From assembly GCA_016784355.1 (NCBI GenBank), contig JADHUV010000008.1:17774-81773 (forward strand): DNA of 64,000 nucleotides, in the 5' to 3' direction. A model generated the notes under the pieces. The model was not told the DNA's origin and made no database searches. It saw only the letters and a list, made by a program, of their open reading frames with translations. Positions 17,722 to 26,430 of the stretch are shown here, piece after piece (positions within the stretch are counted from its first letter, which is position 1; each line of letters begins with the position of its first letter). The DNA is from Nitrospira sp. Its GTDB lineage: Bacteria > Nitrospirota > Thermodesulfovibrionia > UBA6902. Made by a program: the position numbers and the translations under genes.

Positions 17722-19302
17722 ATGAGCAAAGCAATAATGATACAGGGAACAGGTTCGGGTGCGGGCAAGAGCGCGGTGGTTGCGGGACTGTGCAGAATAT
17801 TCAGAGATATGGGTATAAAGGTTGCACCCTTTAAGTCTCAGAACATGGCCCTGAATTCCTACATTACCCTGGACGGCGGTGAGATAGGACGTGCTACTGC
17901 TTTTCAGGCGGAGGCCGCGGGTATTGAGCCTGAGACTGATATGAACCCGGTACTTCTTAAGGCTACGGGAGAGTCCGGGTGCCAGGTGATTTTAAACGGC
18001 AGGGTTTATGACACTATGAAGGCGCATGAGTATTATGCCATCAAGAAAATGGTATGGCAGGAAATTACGGCTGCCTATGATCGGTTATCTGAGAAATATG
18101 ACCTCATAATAATAGAGGGTGCGGGCAGTCCGGCCGAGATCAATCTCAGAAATGAAGAAGTCGTAAATATGAAGGTCGCGCGTTATGCAGATGCGGCCGT
18201 TATTCTGGTAGGGGATATAGACCGGGGCGGTGTGTTTGCCCAGTTTTACGGTACTGTTGAATTATTGAAAGATCCGATAGACGGCTTCAGCGATTCTGAT
18301 AAAACAGATTCTGATTATATTAAGGCCTTTATCATTAATAAATTTCGTGGAGACATGGAAATATTGAGACCGGGCTTAAGGATGATAGAGGACAAGACTA
18401 ACATACCTGTAATCGGTACCCTTTACTGGCAGGGAAATATCGGCCTTGATGAAGAGGATGGTTTATCGATAGAGGAGTTTAAAAAGGCGGATCCGTCTGA
18501 GTGCTTTGAACCATTGAAGGTTGTAGTTTTAAGGCTTAAGTATATAGCTAATTTTACGGACTTTGCTCCGTTTATGTATGAAAAGGATATTGAGTTTAAA
18601 TATTCGATGAGGGAGGAAGACATTATTAATGCTGACCTCATTATTATTCCCGGCTCGAAAAATACCGTGGCCGATCTGATGCTTCTCAGGCAGAGCGGAA
18701 TGGAGCAGTGTATTAAAAAGACGGTTGCCAAAGGAACTCCGCTTATCGGTATCTGCGGTGGTTATCAAATGCTTGGACAGAAGATCTTAGATCCGGAAAA
18801 TGTAGAAAGTAATTTTCAGGAGATTGAGGGTATGGGTCTTCTTGATACGATTACCACGATGGATAGTAAAAAGACTACCTGCAGGGTGACGGCTAAAGTA
18901 ACGGGCCCGATGTGGTTTAAAGCGGTTCCCGGGGGCTGCGGCTGTCGCTGGAACCAGTTGAAGGGTTATGAGATACATATGGGACAAACGACCGGTGATC
19001 TGGGGCTTTTTGAGATTGAGCGTTCAAGCGGCTCTTTGGCCGATGGCTCTGCAAAAGGCAATGTCTGGGGTACATATCTGCATGGTATTTTTGATAATGA
19101 CGGCTTGCGAACGGACATGCTTAATTCCTTAAGAAAGCAGAAAGGCCTTGTTGAACGGAGCACGGTTAATTACAAGGCTATACGTGAGAGTTCCATTGAT
19201 CATTGGGCAAAAATTCTCGGTGAGAGCGTGGATATCTGTTTTATGCTCAGGCAGGTCGGCATGGAGAGCTGTATGAACAGGTTTCAGGAGGAGTTAGCAT
19301 GA
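17722..19302 (+). CDS. cbiP: Adenosylcobyric acid synthase (glutamine-hydrolysing)
   Basis: 526 residues. GTGSGAGKSAVVAGLCRIF is the N-terminal ATP-binding loop; FKSQNMALNS, EGAGSPAEINLRN and VGDIDRGGVFAQFYGT follow. The C-terminal class I glutaminase has GICGGYQMLG with the nucleophilic Cys and GTYLHGIFDND. The enzyme amidates the b, d, e and g side chains. It overlaps cbiB by 4 nt. The internal GCGCRW stretch near residue 410 is slightly unusual. Confidence 0.95.
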   Translation: MSKAIMIQGTGSGAGKSAVVAGLCRIFRDMGIKVAPFKSQNMALNSYITLDGGEIGRATAFQAEAAGIEPETDMNPVLLKATGESGCQVILNGRVYDTMKAHEYYAIKKMVWQEITAAYDRLSEKYDLIIIEGAGSPAEINLRNEEVVNMKVARYADAAVILVGDIDRGGVFAQFYGTVELLKDPIDGFSDSDKTDSDYIKAFIINKFRGDMEILRPGLRMIEDKTNIPVIGTLYWQGNIGLDEEDGLSIEEFKKADPSECFEPLKVVVLRLKYIANFTDFAPFMYEKDIEFKYSMREEDIINADLIIIPGSKNTVADLMLLRQSGMEQCIKKTVAKGTPLIGICGGYQMLGQKILDPENVESNFQEIEGMGLLDTITTMDSKKTTCRVTAKVTGPMWFKAVPGGCGCRWNQLKGYEIHMGQTTGDLGLFEIERSSGSLADGSAKGNVWGTYLHGIFDNDGLRTDMLNSLRKQKGLVERSTVNYKAIRESSIDHWAKILGESVDICFMLRQVGMESCMNRFQEELA

Positions 19303-20315
19303 CAGAGGCTATGGTCCTGACTCTCGCATATATTATTGATCTTATAATCGGGGATCCAAGGCAACTTCCCCATCCTGTCAGGCTGATAGGGTTGGCCATT
19401 GAAAAGATCGAGGTGTTTCTTAATACGTCCGGACCTGCCGGTAAAGCGGTAGACCCGGGCCGGCAGAAGTGGTCAGGCCTTGCACTGGTAGTTATTATTG
19501 CAGGAGCAGTATTTTTAATTTCTTTGCTGGTTACTCAGATTCTAATGAACCCGCACCTTCCTGCTGCTGCCTCGTATTTTGCAGGGGCAATATTTCTTTA
19601 TTTAGTTGCCAGCACCATTGCGACAAGAGAATTGCTGTCAGCGGCCCGGGGGGTCATTCAATCCGTTAGTCAGGATAATATCACTCAGGCACGTGAAAGG
19701 CTGTCCATGATTGTAGGAAGGGACACTGGTAAACTCGACAAAAAAGAAATTCTCAGGGCGACCATTGAGACACTTGCCGAAAATATCTCGGACGGTATTG
19801 TTGCGCCCATGTTTTATTTTGCCCTGGGAGGATTCCCGCTGGCGATGGCCTATAAGGCCGTAAACACCCTTGATTCAATGGTCGGATATAAAAATGAAAA
19901 GTATATTTATTACGGCAGGGCCTCGGCTAAGCTGGATGATTTTCTGAATTATATACCCGCCCGCCTGACCGGTGGGCTTATAGTAGCTGCAGCATTCGTA
20001 ATGGGTTCTTTCAGCAATATAAGCGGCCGGGATGCCTTTGCAATTATGAAGAGGGATGGTCGTAATCATTCAAGTCCGAACAGCGGGATACCCGAGGCCG
20101 CTATGGCGGGAGCCCTGGGTATTATGCTTGGCGGGCCGTCGGTGTACGGCGGGGTTGTTATTGAAAAGCCATTTATCGGGGAAGATAAAAATAATGCTGA
20201 AGATTATTTTACTAAGGTCTCTGAGACCTGTCTGTCTATGACCAGAATGACCTCATTTATAGGCTTTCTGTTTGCTCTGGGAATTCTTTACGGGAGGAAC
20301 CTCTTGTGGAGATGA
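19299..20315 (+). CDS. cbiB: Adenosylcobinamide-phosphate synthase
   Basis: 338 residues of an integral membrane protein. LIIGDPRQLPHPVRLIG near the N-terminus, VGRDTGKLDKKEILRATIETLAENISDGIVAP and SPNSGIPEAAMAGALG are CbiB/CobD landmarks. It joins cobyric acid to (R)-1-aminopropan-2-ol phosphate made by the next gene product. It overlaps cbiP by 4 nt and the following gene by 10 nt. Confidence 0.95.
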   Translation: MTEAMVLTLAYIIDLIIGDPRQLPHPVRLIGLAIEKIEVFLNTSGPAGKAVDPGRQKWSGLALVVIIAGAVFLISLLVTQILMNPHLPAAASYFAGAIFLYLVASTIATRELLSAARGVIQSVSQDNITQARERLSMIVGRDTGKLDKKEILRATIETLAENISDGIVAPMFYFALGGFPLAMAYKAVNTLDSMVGYKNEKYIYYGRASAKLDDFLNYIPARLTGGLIVAAAFVMGSFSNISGRDAFAIMKRDGRNHSSPNSGIPEAAMAGALGIMLGGPSVYGGVVIEKPFIGEDKNNAEDYFTKVSETCLSMTRMTSFIGFLFALGILYGRNLLWR

Positions 20316-21400
20316 TGAAGGTAAAGGCGACAGCCGTCAGTCATGGTGGAAACGTTTATAGGGCCGCCGCGGAACTTGGGCTCAATTGCGAGAGTCTGAT
20401 AGATTTCAGCGCCTCGATAAACCCTCTGGGTGTGTCTGATAGGGTGAGAGAGGCAATAACCAGCGGGGTGAAGCAGCTGGTTAATTATCCTGATCCGGAG
20501 AGTTTTGAGCTTAAGAATAAAATAGCGGCCTTGCACGGAATAGACCCGGATATGGTTATGTGCGGCAATGGAAGTACTGAACTGATATATCTTCTTCCAA
20601 GGGTGATCAGACCGGAGACAGTGCTTATTACGGCACCGGCCTTTGCTGAATATGAGAGGGCCGTAAAAATCTCGGAGACGAAAGGGCATCCTGTGCAGAT
20701 CAGGGAATATGCACCTTTGCGCGAGAATTTATTTCAGATCAACACGGCAGCATTTAAGGCGTCCATGAAGGGTTGCGATATGGCCTTTCTGTGTAACCCC
20801 GGTAATCCGAGCGGGGTTTTGACCAGGAAAGAAGCAGTGCTTGAGATTGCAGCGGCTGCCAGAGATTCGAGATGCTACCTTGTAGTTGATGAGGCCTTTA
20901 TTGATTGTATGCCGGAAGAGTCGGTTGTCACCGATGTAAGGGATAATCCATATCTTATAGTGCTGCGATCGCTTACAAAGTTTTATGCCCTCGCAGGTCT
21001 CAGGGCGGGTTATGCCGTTTTTCATGCCGATCTTGCGGACAGGGTTACGGCGATGAAAGAACCCTGGACGGTAAACAGTCTTGCTCAGAGGGCATCACTT
21101 GCGGCGCTTGCTGATAGTGAATACGCTGAAAGATCTATCTCTTTGATGAACGGGGAAAAGATATTTATGGAGGAAGGACTTCAAGATTTGGGCATTGAGT
21201 ATTTCCCTTCCTTGGCCAATTATTATCTGCTTAAACTGGATAATGCACAGGCAGTGATATCGCATTTAAAACAGAGGGGAATCCTTGTACGGGATTGCTC
21301 AAATTTCAAGGGGCTTGATAGTACGTATATAAGGGTAGCGGTAAAATCACGGGCAGATAATGAAAAGCTTCTAAGGGAGATGAAATTATGCGCGGAGTAG
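20306..21400 (+). CDS. cobD: L-threonine-O-3-phosphate decarboxylase
   Basis: 364 residues from GTG 20306, which sits 7 nt after GGGAGGAA. SHGGNVYRAAAELG and DFSASINPLGVS at the N-terminus and YPDPES fit the CobD subgroup of class I aminotransferase-fold enzymes. SLTKFYALAGLRAGY contains the PLP Lys. NPSG and IRVAVKSRADN complete the fold. It makes aminopropanol phosphate for CbiB. HisC-like aminotransferases are the nearest relatives, but the N-terminus and context favour CobD. Confidence 0.92.
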   Translation: MEMMKVKATAVSHGGNVYRAAAELGLNCESLIDFSASINPLGVSDRVREAITSGVKQLVNYPDPESFELKNKIAALHGIDPDMVMCGNGSTELIYLLPRVIRPETVLITAPAFAEYERAVKISETKGHPVQIREYAPLRENLFQINTAAFKASMKGCDMAFLCNPGNPSGVLTRKEAVLEIAAAARDSRCYLVVDEAFIDCMPEESVVTDVRDNPYLIVLRSLTKFYALAGLRAGYAVFHADLADRVTAMKEPWTVNSLAQRASLAALADSEYAERSISLMNGEKIFMEEGLQDLGIEYFPSLANYYLLKLDNAQAVISHLKQRGILVRDCSNFKGLDSTYIRVAVKSRADNEKLLREMKLCAE

Positions 21401-22785
21401 TGATTGCCGGTACGCATAGCGGAAGCGGAAAGACCACCATAACGCTCGGTATGCTCGCGGCGCTTAGAAAAAAAGGTATGAAGGTTCAACCATTTAAGAC
21501 TGGCCCTGATTTTATAGATACCGGCCTGCATGCAGTTATGGCAGGGCAGGTTTCCCGTAATCTTGATTTATGGATGTGCGGTGAAAACTATGTTCGGGAG
21601 TGTTTCAGGGAAAATTCGGCGGATGCCGATATAGCGGTGATCGAGGGAGTCATGGGCATGTTTGATGGTAATCTCAGTACCGCAAACCTTGCTTCCGTTT
21701 TAGGTCTGCCGGTTATTCTGGTGGTGGACGCTTACGGGATGGCCGAGAGTGCCGGGGCCGTGGTGCAGGGATTTGTCGCTCAGGCCGGACAGGCCGGGAC
21801 GAATATTGCAGGTGTGATCTTTAATCGTATCGGCTCTGAGAGGCATTTTAAGAGAGTCAAAGACAGCATACGGGATGTTCGGGTTTTAGGTTATCTTCCC
21901 CGCAGTCTGGATTTCAGTATTCCTGAAAGACATCTGGGTCTGACTATTGCGGAAGAAAATCCGATAGCTGAAAAAGAGATAGTAAAACTCGCGGATGCAA
22001 TTATTCAGTATATTGATCTTGATTATATCGTGCATGAAATTGCCTGCGCAGGGGTGGGTGCTCATCCTGAAATAACTTCAAAAGCACAATCTGTTAACCG
22101 TACTCCGCTGCGCATAGGCATTGCCCGTGATAGTGCGTTTTGTTTTTATTATGAAGACAATCTGGATTTGCTTAAGGCCGGCGGTGTTGAGCTTGTAAGG
22201 TTCAGTCCTATAAACGATGAAAAAATTCCTGAGGATATTGATGCCCTTTATTTCGGTGGTGGTTATCCGGAGCTTCATGCAGAAAAGCTTTCCGGGAATG
22301 AGTCTATGCTGAGAGCCATTAAAAGTTTTTCCGATGCAGGTGGCAGTATTTATGCGGAGTGCGGCGGGTTTATGTATCTCATGCAGGGTATCCATAATTT
22401 TAAAGGGGAGTACTTCCCTCTGGCCGGTGTGTTTCCTTTTAAGGCAAAGATGAAAAAGGGAAGATCCAGTCTGGGATACCGGGAGGCAGAGATGAAGGAA
22501 GGCGGTATTTTCGGTGTTTCTGAAAAGGTGCGCGGGCATGAGTTTCATTATTCAGAAATAGAAAAGACAGGTTTTAGGGATCAGGGATCAGGGGTTAGGG
22601 CAGAGCGAGTATATTTGGTCAGGGATGGTGAGGGGAATCCACTGGCAGATGAGGGTTATAAGGTGAATAACACTTTTGGAAGTTATGTTCATATACATTT
22701 TGGGAGTAATGTAAACGCAGTCACTAATTTAATTCAATATATAAAGGAGCGCCATGGAACTTATTCTTCTTGCAGGACACGGTAG
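21388..22785 (+). CDS. cbiA: Cobyrinate a,c-diamide synthase
   Basis: 465 residues. GTHSGSGKTTITLGM is the ATP-binding loop. EGVMGMFDG, IFNRIGSERH and the C-terminal glutaminase YFGGGYPELHAEKL with AECGGFMYL (nucleophilic Cys) mark CbiA. It amidates the a and c acetate chains. Near residue 396 a short insert RDQGSGVR is encoded by a G-rich repeat (22577-22600), related to inserts in two other corrin genes. The 3' end overlaps the cbiX-cbiC gene by 32 nt. Confidence 0.94.
   Translation: MRGVVIAGTHSGSGKTTITLGMLAALRKKGMKVQPFKTGPDFIDTGLHAVMAGQVSRNLDLWMCGENYVRECFRENSADADIAVIEGVMGMFDGNLSTANLASVLGLPVILVVDAYGMAESAGAVVQGFVAQAGQAGTNIAGVIFNRIGSERHFKRVKDSIRDVRVLGYLPRSLDFSIPERHLGLTIAEENPIAEKEIVKLADAIIQYIDLDYIVHEIACAGVGAHPEITSKAQSVNRTPLRIGIARDSAFCFYYEDNLDLLKAGGVELVRFSPINDEKIPEDIDALYFGGGYPELHAEKLSGNESMLRAIKSFSDAGGSIYAECGGFMYLMQGIHNFKGEYFPLAGVFPFKAKMKKGRSSLGYREAEMKEGGIFGVSEKVRGHEFHYSEIEKTGFRDQGSGVRAERVYLVRDGEGNPLADEGYKVNNTFGSYVHIHFGSNVNAVTNLIQYIKERHGTYSSCRTR
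22577..22600 (+). repeat. In-frame G-rich repeat inside cbiA
   Basis: Four G-runs separated by short loops (GGG-ATCA-GGG-ATCA-GGGG-TTA-GGG) on the coding strand, a textbook G-quadruplex pattern. Related repeats lie in the cbiE/T gene (33081-33104) and cbiL (34055-34080). Confidence 0.7.
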
Positions 22786-23734
22786 TCCTAAAAAAGACGC
22801 TAACAGTTTAGACCATATAGCAGCTTTGCTGCATGAGATGATTCACCCGGATTGTACGGAGCAGTGTGTTAAGGTCGCTTATCTTCAGTTTGCTAAGCCC
22901 GATATTACAGAGGCGCTTGAGGCGGCTGTGAAAGAGGGAGCGAAAAAAATTATTGTGCATCCTTACTTTCTCAGCGGCGGCATGCATGTAACCAGTGATA
23001 TACCGGAGATCATAAATGAGATAAGGGGTAAGAATCCTGAGGTAGAGATTGTTTACACAGAGCCTCTTGGTATTCATAAAAAAATGGCGGAGGTTGTTCA
23101 TGAACGGATTAATGCTGCGGGCGGACTTAAGCCTGCAGAGATAGAGCAGCGGAGTTTTGAGATTATAGGCGATGAGGCAGATTTTATTGATGTGCCTGAA
23201 GAAATTCAGCCGATTGTCAAACGGGTCATACATACTACTGCTGATTTTGACTTCAAGAAAAGCCTCGTGTTTCATCCCGATGCGGTAAAGGCCGGGGTAG
23301 TTGCCATTAAGGCCGGCAAGGATATCCTTACGGACGTTGAGATGGTCAAAACAGGTATTAATAAAAAGCTCCTTCAAAAGTGGGGCGGTAAGGTAATATG
23401 CAGGATTCCCGATGCAGGCTTAGAGGATTCAGAGGCGGGCAATCAGACAAGGTCCGAGCTTGGTATTGAACGGGCTTTGAAAGAGAACAGCAATATCGGT
23501 ATTATCGCTATAGGTAATGCCCCTACGGCTTTATTTAAGGCTATTGATATGGCAGGTGTTTCTGAGACTCCCCCTCTGGTTATCGGTGTGCCGGTAGGTT
23601 TTGTAAAGGCCATTGAATCTAAGTCATACCTGGCAAAGCAGTCATTCCCTTTTATTACTAATATAAGCAGGAAGGGCGGTTCTACGGTCGCGGTGGCGAT
23701 CGTAAATGCCCTTTTGAAAATCGCTGAGGAGTAG
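22754..23734 (+). CDS. Fused sirohydrochlorin cobaltochelatase (CbiX) and cobalt-precorrin-8 methylmutase (CbiC)
   Basis: 326 residues with two domains. Residues 1-125 are a CbiX-type chelatase: LLAGHGSP (His 9) and VHPYFLSGGMHV (His 78) are the metal-handling residues. Residues about 133-326 are CbiC/CobH: RSFEIIGDEA, KRVIHTTADFDF (catalytic His 160), FHPDAVKAGVVAIKAG, IAIGNAPTALF and GVPVGFV. The fusion couples cobalt insertion with the methyl shift that gives cobyrinate. AAAGGAG precedes the ATG; translation is probably coupled to cbiA. It is the last gene before the second riboswitch. Confidence 0.92.
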   Translation: MELILLAGHGSPKKDANSLDHIAALLHEMIHPDCTEQCVKVAYLQFAKPDITEALEAAVKEGAKKIIVHPYFLSGGMHVTSDIPEIINEIRGKNPEVEIVYTEPLGIHKKMAEVVHERINAAGGLKPAEIEQRSFEIIGDEADFIDVPEEIQPIVKRVIHTTADFDFKKSLVFHPDAVKAGVVAIKAGKDILTDVEMVKTGINKKLLQKWGGKVICRIPDAGLEDSEAGNQTRSELGIERALKENSNIGIIAIGNAPTALFKAIDMAGVSETPPLVIGVPVGFVKAIESKSYLAKQSFPFITNISRKGGSTVAVAIVNALLKIAEE

Positions 23735-23798
23735 CGAACTATTTTTAAATATAAGGAGGTGGGTCAGCACAGCAAATAATTAACTAAATCAATAATAC

Positions 23799-23944
23799 GG
23801 GAGCAGGAACGTGGAATGGGGTGTAAATCCTCAACTGTCGCGCAACTGTGATGGAAACGAAAACCTGACAGGCCACTGTGCTGATTTTACGGCATGGGAA
23901 GGCGGGTTAGTAGGATGTCCAGAGTCAGGATACCGACTGCTCCT
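23799..23944 (+). ncRNA. Cobalamin riboswitch aptamer (cobalt uptake operon)
   Basis: P1 is formed by GGAGCAG (23800-23806) and CTGCTCC (23937-23943). Inside are GGGGTGTAAATCCTCAACTG, GCGCAACTGTGATGG, the B12 box GCCACTGTG and GGGAAGGCGGG. No terminator is visible between the aptamer and the ATG at 23971. An AGAAGGAG ribosome site follows closely, so translational control is more likely than termination. Confidence 0.9.
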
Positions 23945-23970
23945 AAAACCTCGAAAGAAGGAGATGAAAT

Positions 23971-24597
23971 ATGAGAAATATTGCGTTTGCAATAATCGCG
24001 GTGTTGGTTTTCAGCATTACGGCATCAGCCTCTCATCCACTTATAACGGATGATCCAGATACTCTGGGAATGGGCAATTATCAGGTGGAAGTAACAGGTG
24101 AGTATTCAGCCGAGGGTGGAGACAGAGAGACAGAGGCAGGTATAGAGCTTAAATGGAAATTTTATGAACATAATGAATATAGTTTGGCCATTAAGCCGGG
24201 AGTGACCCTGGCGACCGGGGATGAAGATAAAGGATTCGGAGAAGGCAAGCCGGCTTACAGCGTGGTTATCATTGGGGCAAAGGCAATAGGTGAAGCAGAG
24301 ATATATATGAATATTGGTTACGTAATAAACAGGATTGAGCTTAGAGATATGTGGAATTATTCTCTTGCGGGGATTTACGGTATAAGTGAGCATCTAACAC
24401 TTGTCGTCAATGCAGGAGGAGAAACTAACCCGGATATGGCTTCTAATGACCATCCCCTTTTTATTCTTGGAGGGCTGATTTATTCACTCAGTCGCAGCCT
24501 GGATATTGATGCCGGGATAAAAGCCGGACTTACAGAAGCCGAAAATGATTATTCCTTTCTTGCCGGAATGACATTGAAATTTGGGAGGACACAATGA
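23971..24597 (+). CDS. Predicted outer-membrane beta-barrel, cobalamin-riboswitch controlled
   Basis: 208 residues. A signal peptide (about 1-20, ending SASA) is followed by HPLITDDPDTLGMGNYQVE, a motif common at the start of transporter-like outer-membrane barrels of the phenol-degradation porin type. Alternating strands end in TLKFGRTQ. It is the first gene behind the second riboswitch and overlaps cbiM by 4 nt. The context suggests a cobalt-permeable porin feeding the CbiMNQO importer. That role is inference. Confidence 0.7.
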   Translation: MRNIAFAIIAVLVFSITASASHPLITDDPDTLGMGNYQVEVTGEYSAEGGDRETEAGIELKWKFYEHNEYSLAIKPGVTLATGDEDKGFGEGKPAYSVVIIGAKAIGEAEIYMNIGYVINRIELRDMWNYSLAGIYGISEHLTLVVNAGGETNPDMASNDHPLFILGGLIYSLSRSLDIDAGIKAGLTEAENDYSFLAGMTLKFGRTQ

Positions 24598-25340
24598 TAG
24601 AAAAAATACTCTTTATAATGCTCATTTTTATTTCCTTGCCTGAGAAGGCATTTTCGATGCACATATCGGAAGGCATATTGCCGTTTAACTGGGCGGTGAT
24701 CTGGTTTGCGGTTGCCCTGCCGTTTGTTGCATACGGGTTAAAGAGGTTCAGGGAACTCTCAAAGGATGATCTGTCCTTTAAGCCGCTTATAGGGCTGCTG
24801 GCGGCAATCGTGTTTGTGATATCGCTTATGCCTATACCTGTCCCAACTGCTGGTACATGTTCTCATCCGGGCGGTACGGCAATACCTGCAATACTGGTGG
24901 GACCTACAGTAAGTATCTTGATTACCGGGGTTGCCCTTTTAATTCAGGCACTGTTTTTTGCGCATGGCGGACTCAGCACCTGGGGGGCGGATGTTGTATC
25001 TATGGGCGTGGTTGGCTCTTTTGTGGGCATCGGTGTGTTTCGGGGTTTGCGTAAGATGAAGGCAAGTCTCGGGGTCTCTGCTTTTTGTGCCGGTATGTTA
25101 TCGGACTGGGGAATTTATTTGACGACCTCTGTTGAATTAGCTGCCGGTATCAGAGGCGATGAGCCTTTCTGGTCGCTTTTCAGTAAAATACTCATAGCCT
25201 TTGTACCGACTCAGCTGCCGCTTGGTATTGTGGAGGGTGCAATGACGGCCGGTATGGTCACTCTTTTGTTTAAGAGAAGACCGGATATTCTGGCGAAACT
25301 CGGTGTTATAAAGCCGGAAGAAGCGGGGGCGACAGTATGA
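24594..25340 (+). CDS. cbiM: Cobalt ECF transporter substrate-specific component CbiM
   Basis: 248 residues. The mature N-terminus MHISEGILPFNWAV, starting with Met-His, provides the metal-binding N-terminal amino group and His of CbiM, preceded by a hydrophobic leader of about 21 residues. PIPVPTAGTCSHPGGTAIPAILVGP and FAHGGLSTWGADVVSMG are strongly conserved CbiM segments. It is an integral membrane protein that binds Co2+. It overlaps its neighbours by 4 nt on both sides. Confidence 0.95.
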   Translation: MIEKILFIMLIFISLPEKAFSMHISEGILPFNWAVIWFAVALPFVAYGLKRFRELSKDDLSFKPLIGLLAAIVFVISLMPIPVPTAGTCSHPGGTAIPAILVGPTVSILITGVALLIQALFFAHGGLSTWGADVVSMGVVGSFVGIGVFRGLRKMKASLGVSAFCAGMLSDWGIYLTTSVELAAGIRGDEPFWSLFSKILIAFVPTQLPLGIVEGAMTAGMVTLLFKRRPDILAKLGVIKPEEAGATV

Positions 25341-25669
25341 TATATCAAATGATAAACGGGGAATTCCCAAAAGCAGGAATTTTGCTTATAGCTGTTTTTT
25401 TACTTGTAACGATTTATTCGCCAATGCTTAATACAGCATCAGCTGCAAAGTGGGGCGGGGTGGATGAAAGCATTGTTGAGAAGTATGCAGAGGAGCACGG
25501 AAGACCCCCGAGAGATCCCTTTATCAATACGGATCAAGGTGATTTGTTGCTGTTCATGTTTTTGTTGGGCGGCTCAGTAGGAGGTTTTTTTGCAGGTTAT
25601 TACTGGAGAAAGCTTACAGAAGGCGGACCGCGTGCAGCAGAGACCGGTAAGCATCCGGGGGTTAGTTGA
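25337..25669 (+). CDS. cbiN: CbiN-like small membrane component of the cobalt transporter
   Basis: 110 residues with two membrane segments (about 14-37 and 71-89) separated by a soluble loop WGGVDESIVEKYAEEHGRPPRDPFINTDQ. The two-helix plan and position between cbiM and cbiQ match CbiN, the auxiliary subunit that induces metal loading of CbiM. The sequence differs from classical CbiN, so the name rests mainly on context and topology. Confidence 0.7.
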   Translation: MIYQMINGEFPKAGILLIAVFLLVTIYSPMLNTASAAKWGGVDESIVEKYAEEHGRPPRDPFINTDQGDLLLFMFLLGGSVGGFFAGYYWRKLTEGGPRAAETGKHPGVS

Positions 25670-26430
25670 TGTCATCGTGTGAATGTTTTTCAGATAATTT
25701 CAATCAGGACCATTTTTTGGCCGGAGTTGATGCCAGGGTTAAATTGCTGGTGGTCTTTGCCCTAATTATAATGGTGCTGAGTTACGGCGGAATATTGTTT
25801 CCACTTGTGATTGCAGCAGGTTCGCTTGCAGCATGTCTGAAAATGAAAGTTCCATATCGGCTTTTGCTGCTGAGATTTGCGCAGCCGCTGTTTATTGCTG
25901 TTGTTCTGTTAGTCCTGAAATTATTGTTTTCAGGACAGGAGGTTTTGTTTTCTGTAAACCTGTTTGGCCTTGAACTTGTTGGGCACAGGGACGGTCTGAT
26001 GGCTGGTCTGACAATTGCCGCAAGGATATTGGGGGGTGTGTCACTGGTGATTGCGCTGGGTTTTGCGACTCCGTTTCTTCAGTTTGTCAGCGCGCTTTCC
26101 TGGCTGCGGGTGCCTCGGGAGTTTATTGAGATTATGATGTTTGCGTATCGCTACCTGTTCGTTTTTCTTGAGGATGGTATGACAATATATAGTGCCCAGA
26201 AAAATCGCCTTGGATATGTCGGTGTGCGGAAGGGTCTACATTCCTTTGGCATCCTGACAGGTTCGCTGGTCTTGAGAGGTTTTGAACAAAGCCAGAAGAC
26301 ATCAGAGGCAATGATTCAGAGAGGCTATACCGGTGATATGCCTTTGATAGAAAGTGTGAAATTTCGGGTGCGTGAGGTCATGATGGCAATGGCCTGTGTG
26401 GTTTGTGCGGGGGCTATATGGATAGTGTAG
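25666..26430 (+). CDS. cbiQ: Cobalt ECF transporter transmembrane component CbiQ
   Basis: 254 residues, about five membrane segments. DARVKLLVVFALIIMV near the N-terminus, FGLELVGHRDGLMAGLTIAARILGGVSLVIALGFATP and the two short Ala-Arg-Gly coupling motifs (SGS.. region LRGFEQSQKTSEAMIQRGYTG) are typical of EcfT/CbiQ. It connects the CbiO ATPases to CbiM. The 3' end overlaps cbiO by 13 nt. Confidence 0.93.
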   Translation: MMSSCECFSDNFNQDHFLAGVDARVKLLVVFALIIMVLSYGGILFPLVIAAGSLAACLKMKVPYRLLLLRFAQPLFIAVVLLVLKLLFSGQEVLFSVNLFGLELVGHRDGLMAGLTIAARILGGVSLVIALGFATPFLQFVSALSWLRVPREFIEIMMFAYRYLFVFLEDGMTIYSAQKNRLGYVGVRKGLHSFGILTGSLVLRGFEQSQKTSEAMIQRGYTGDMPLIESVKFRVREVMMAMACVVCAGAIWIV

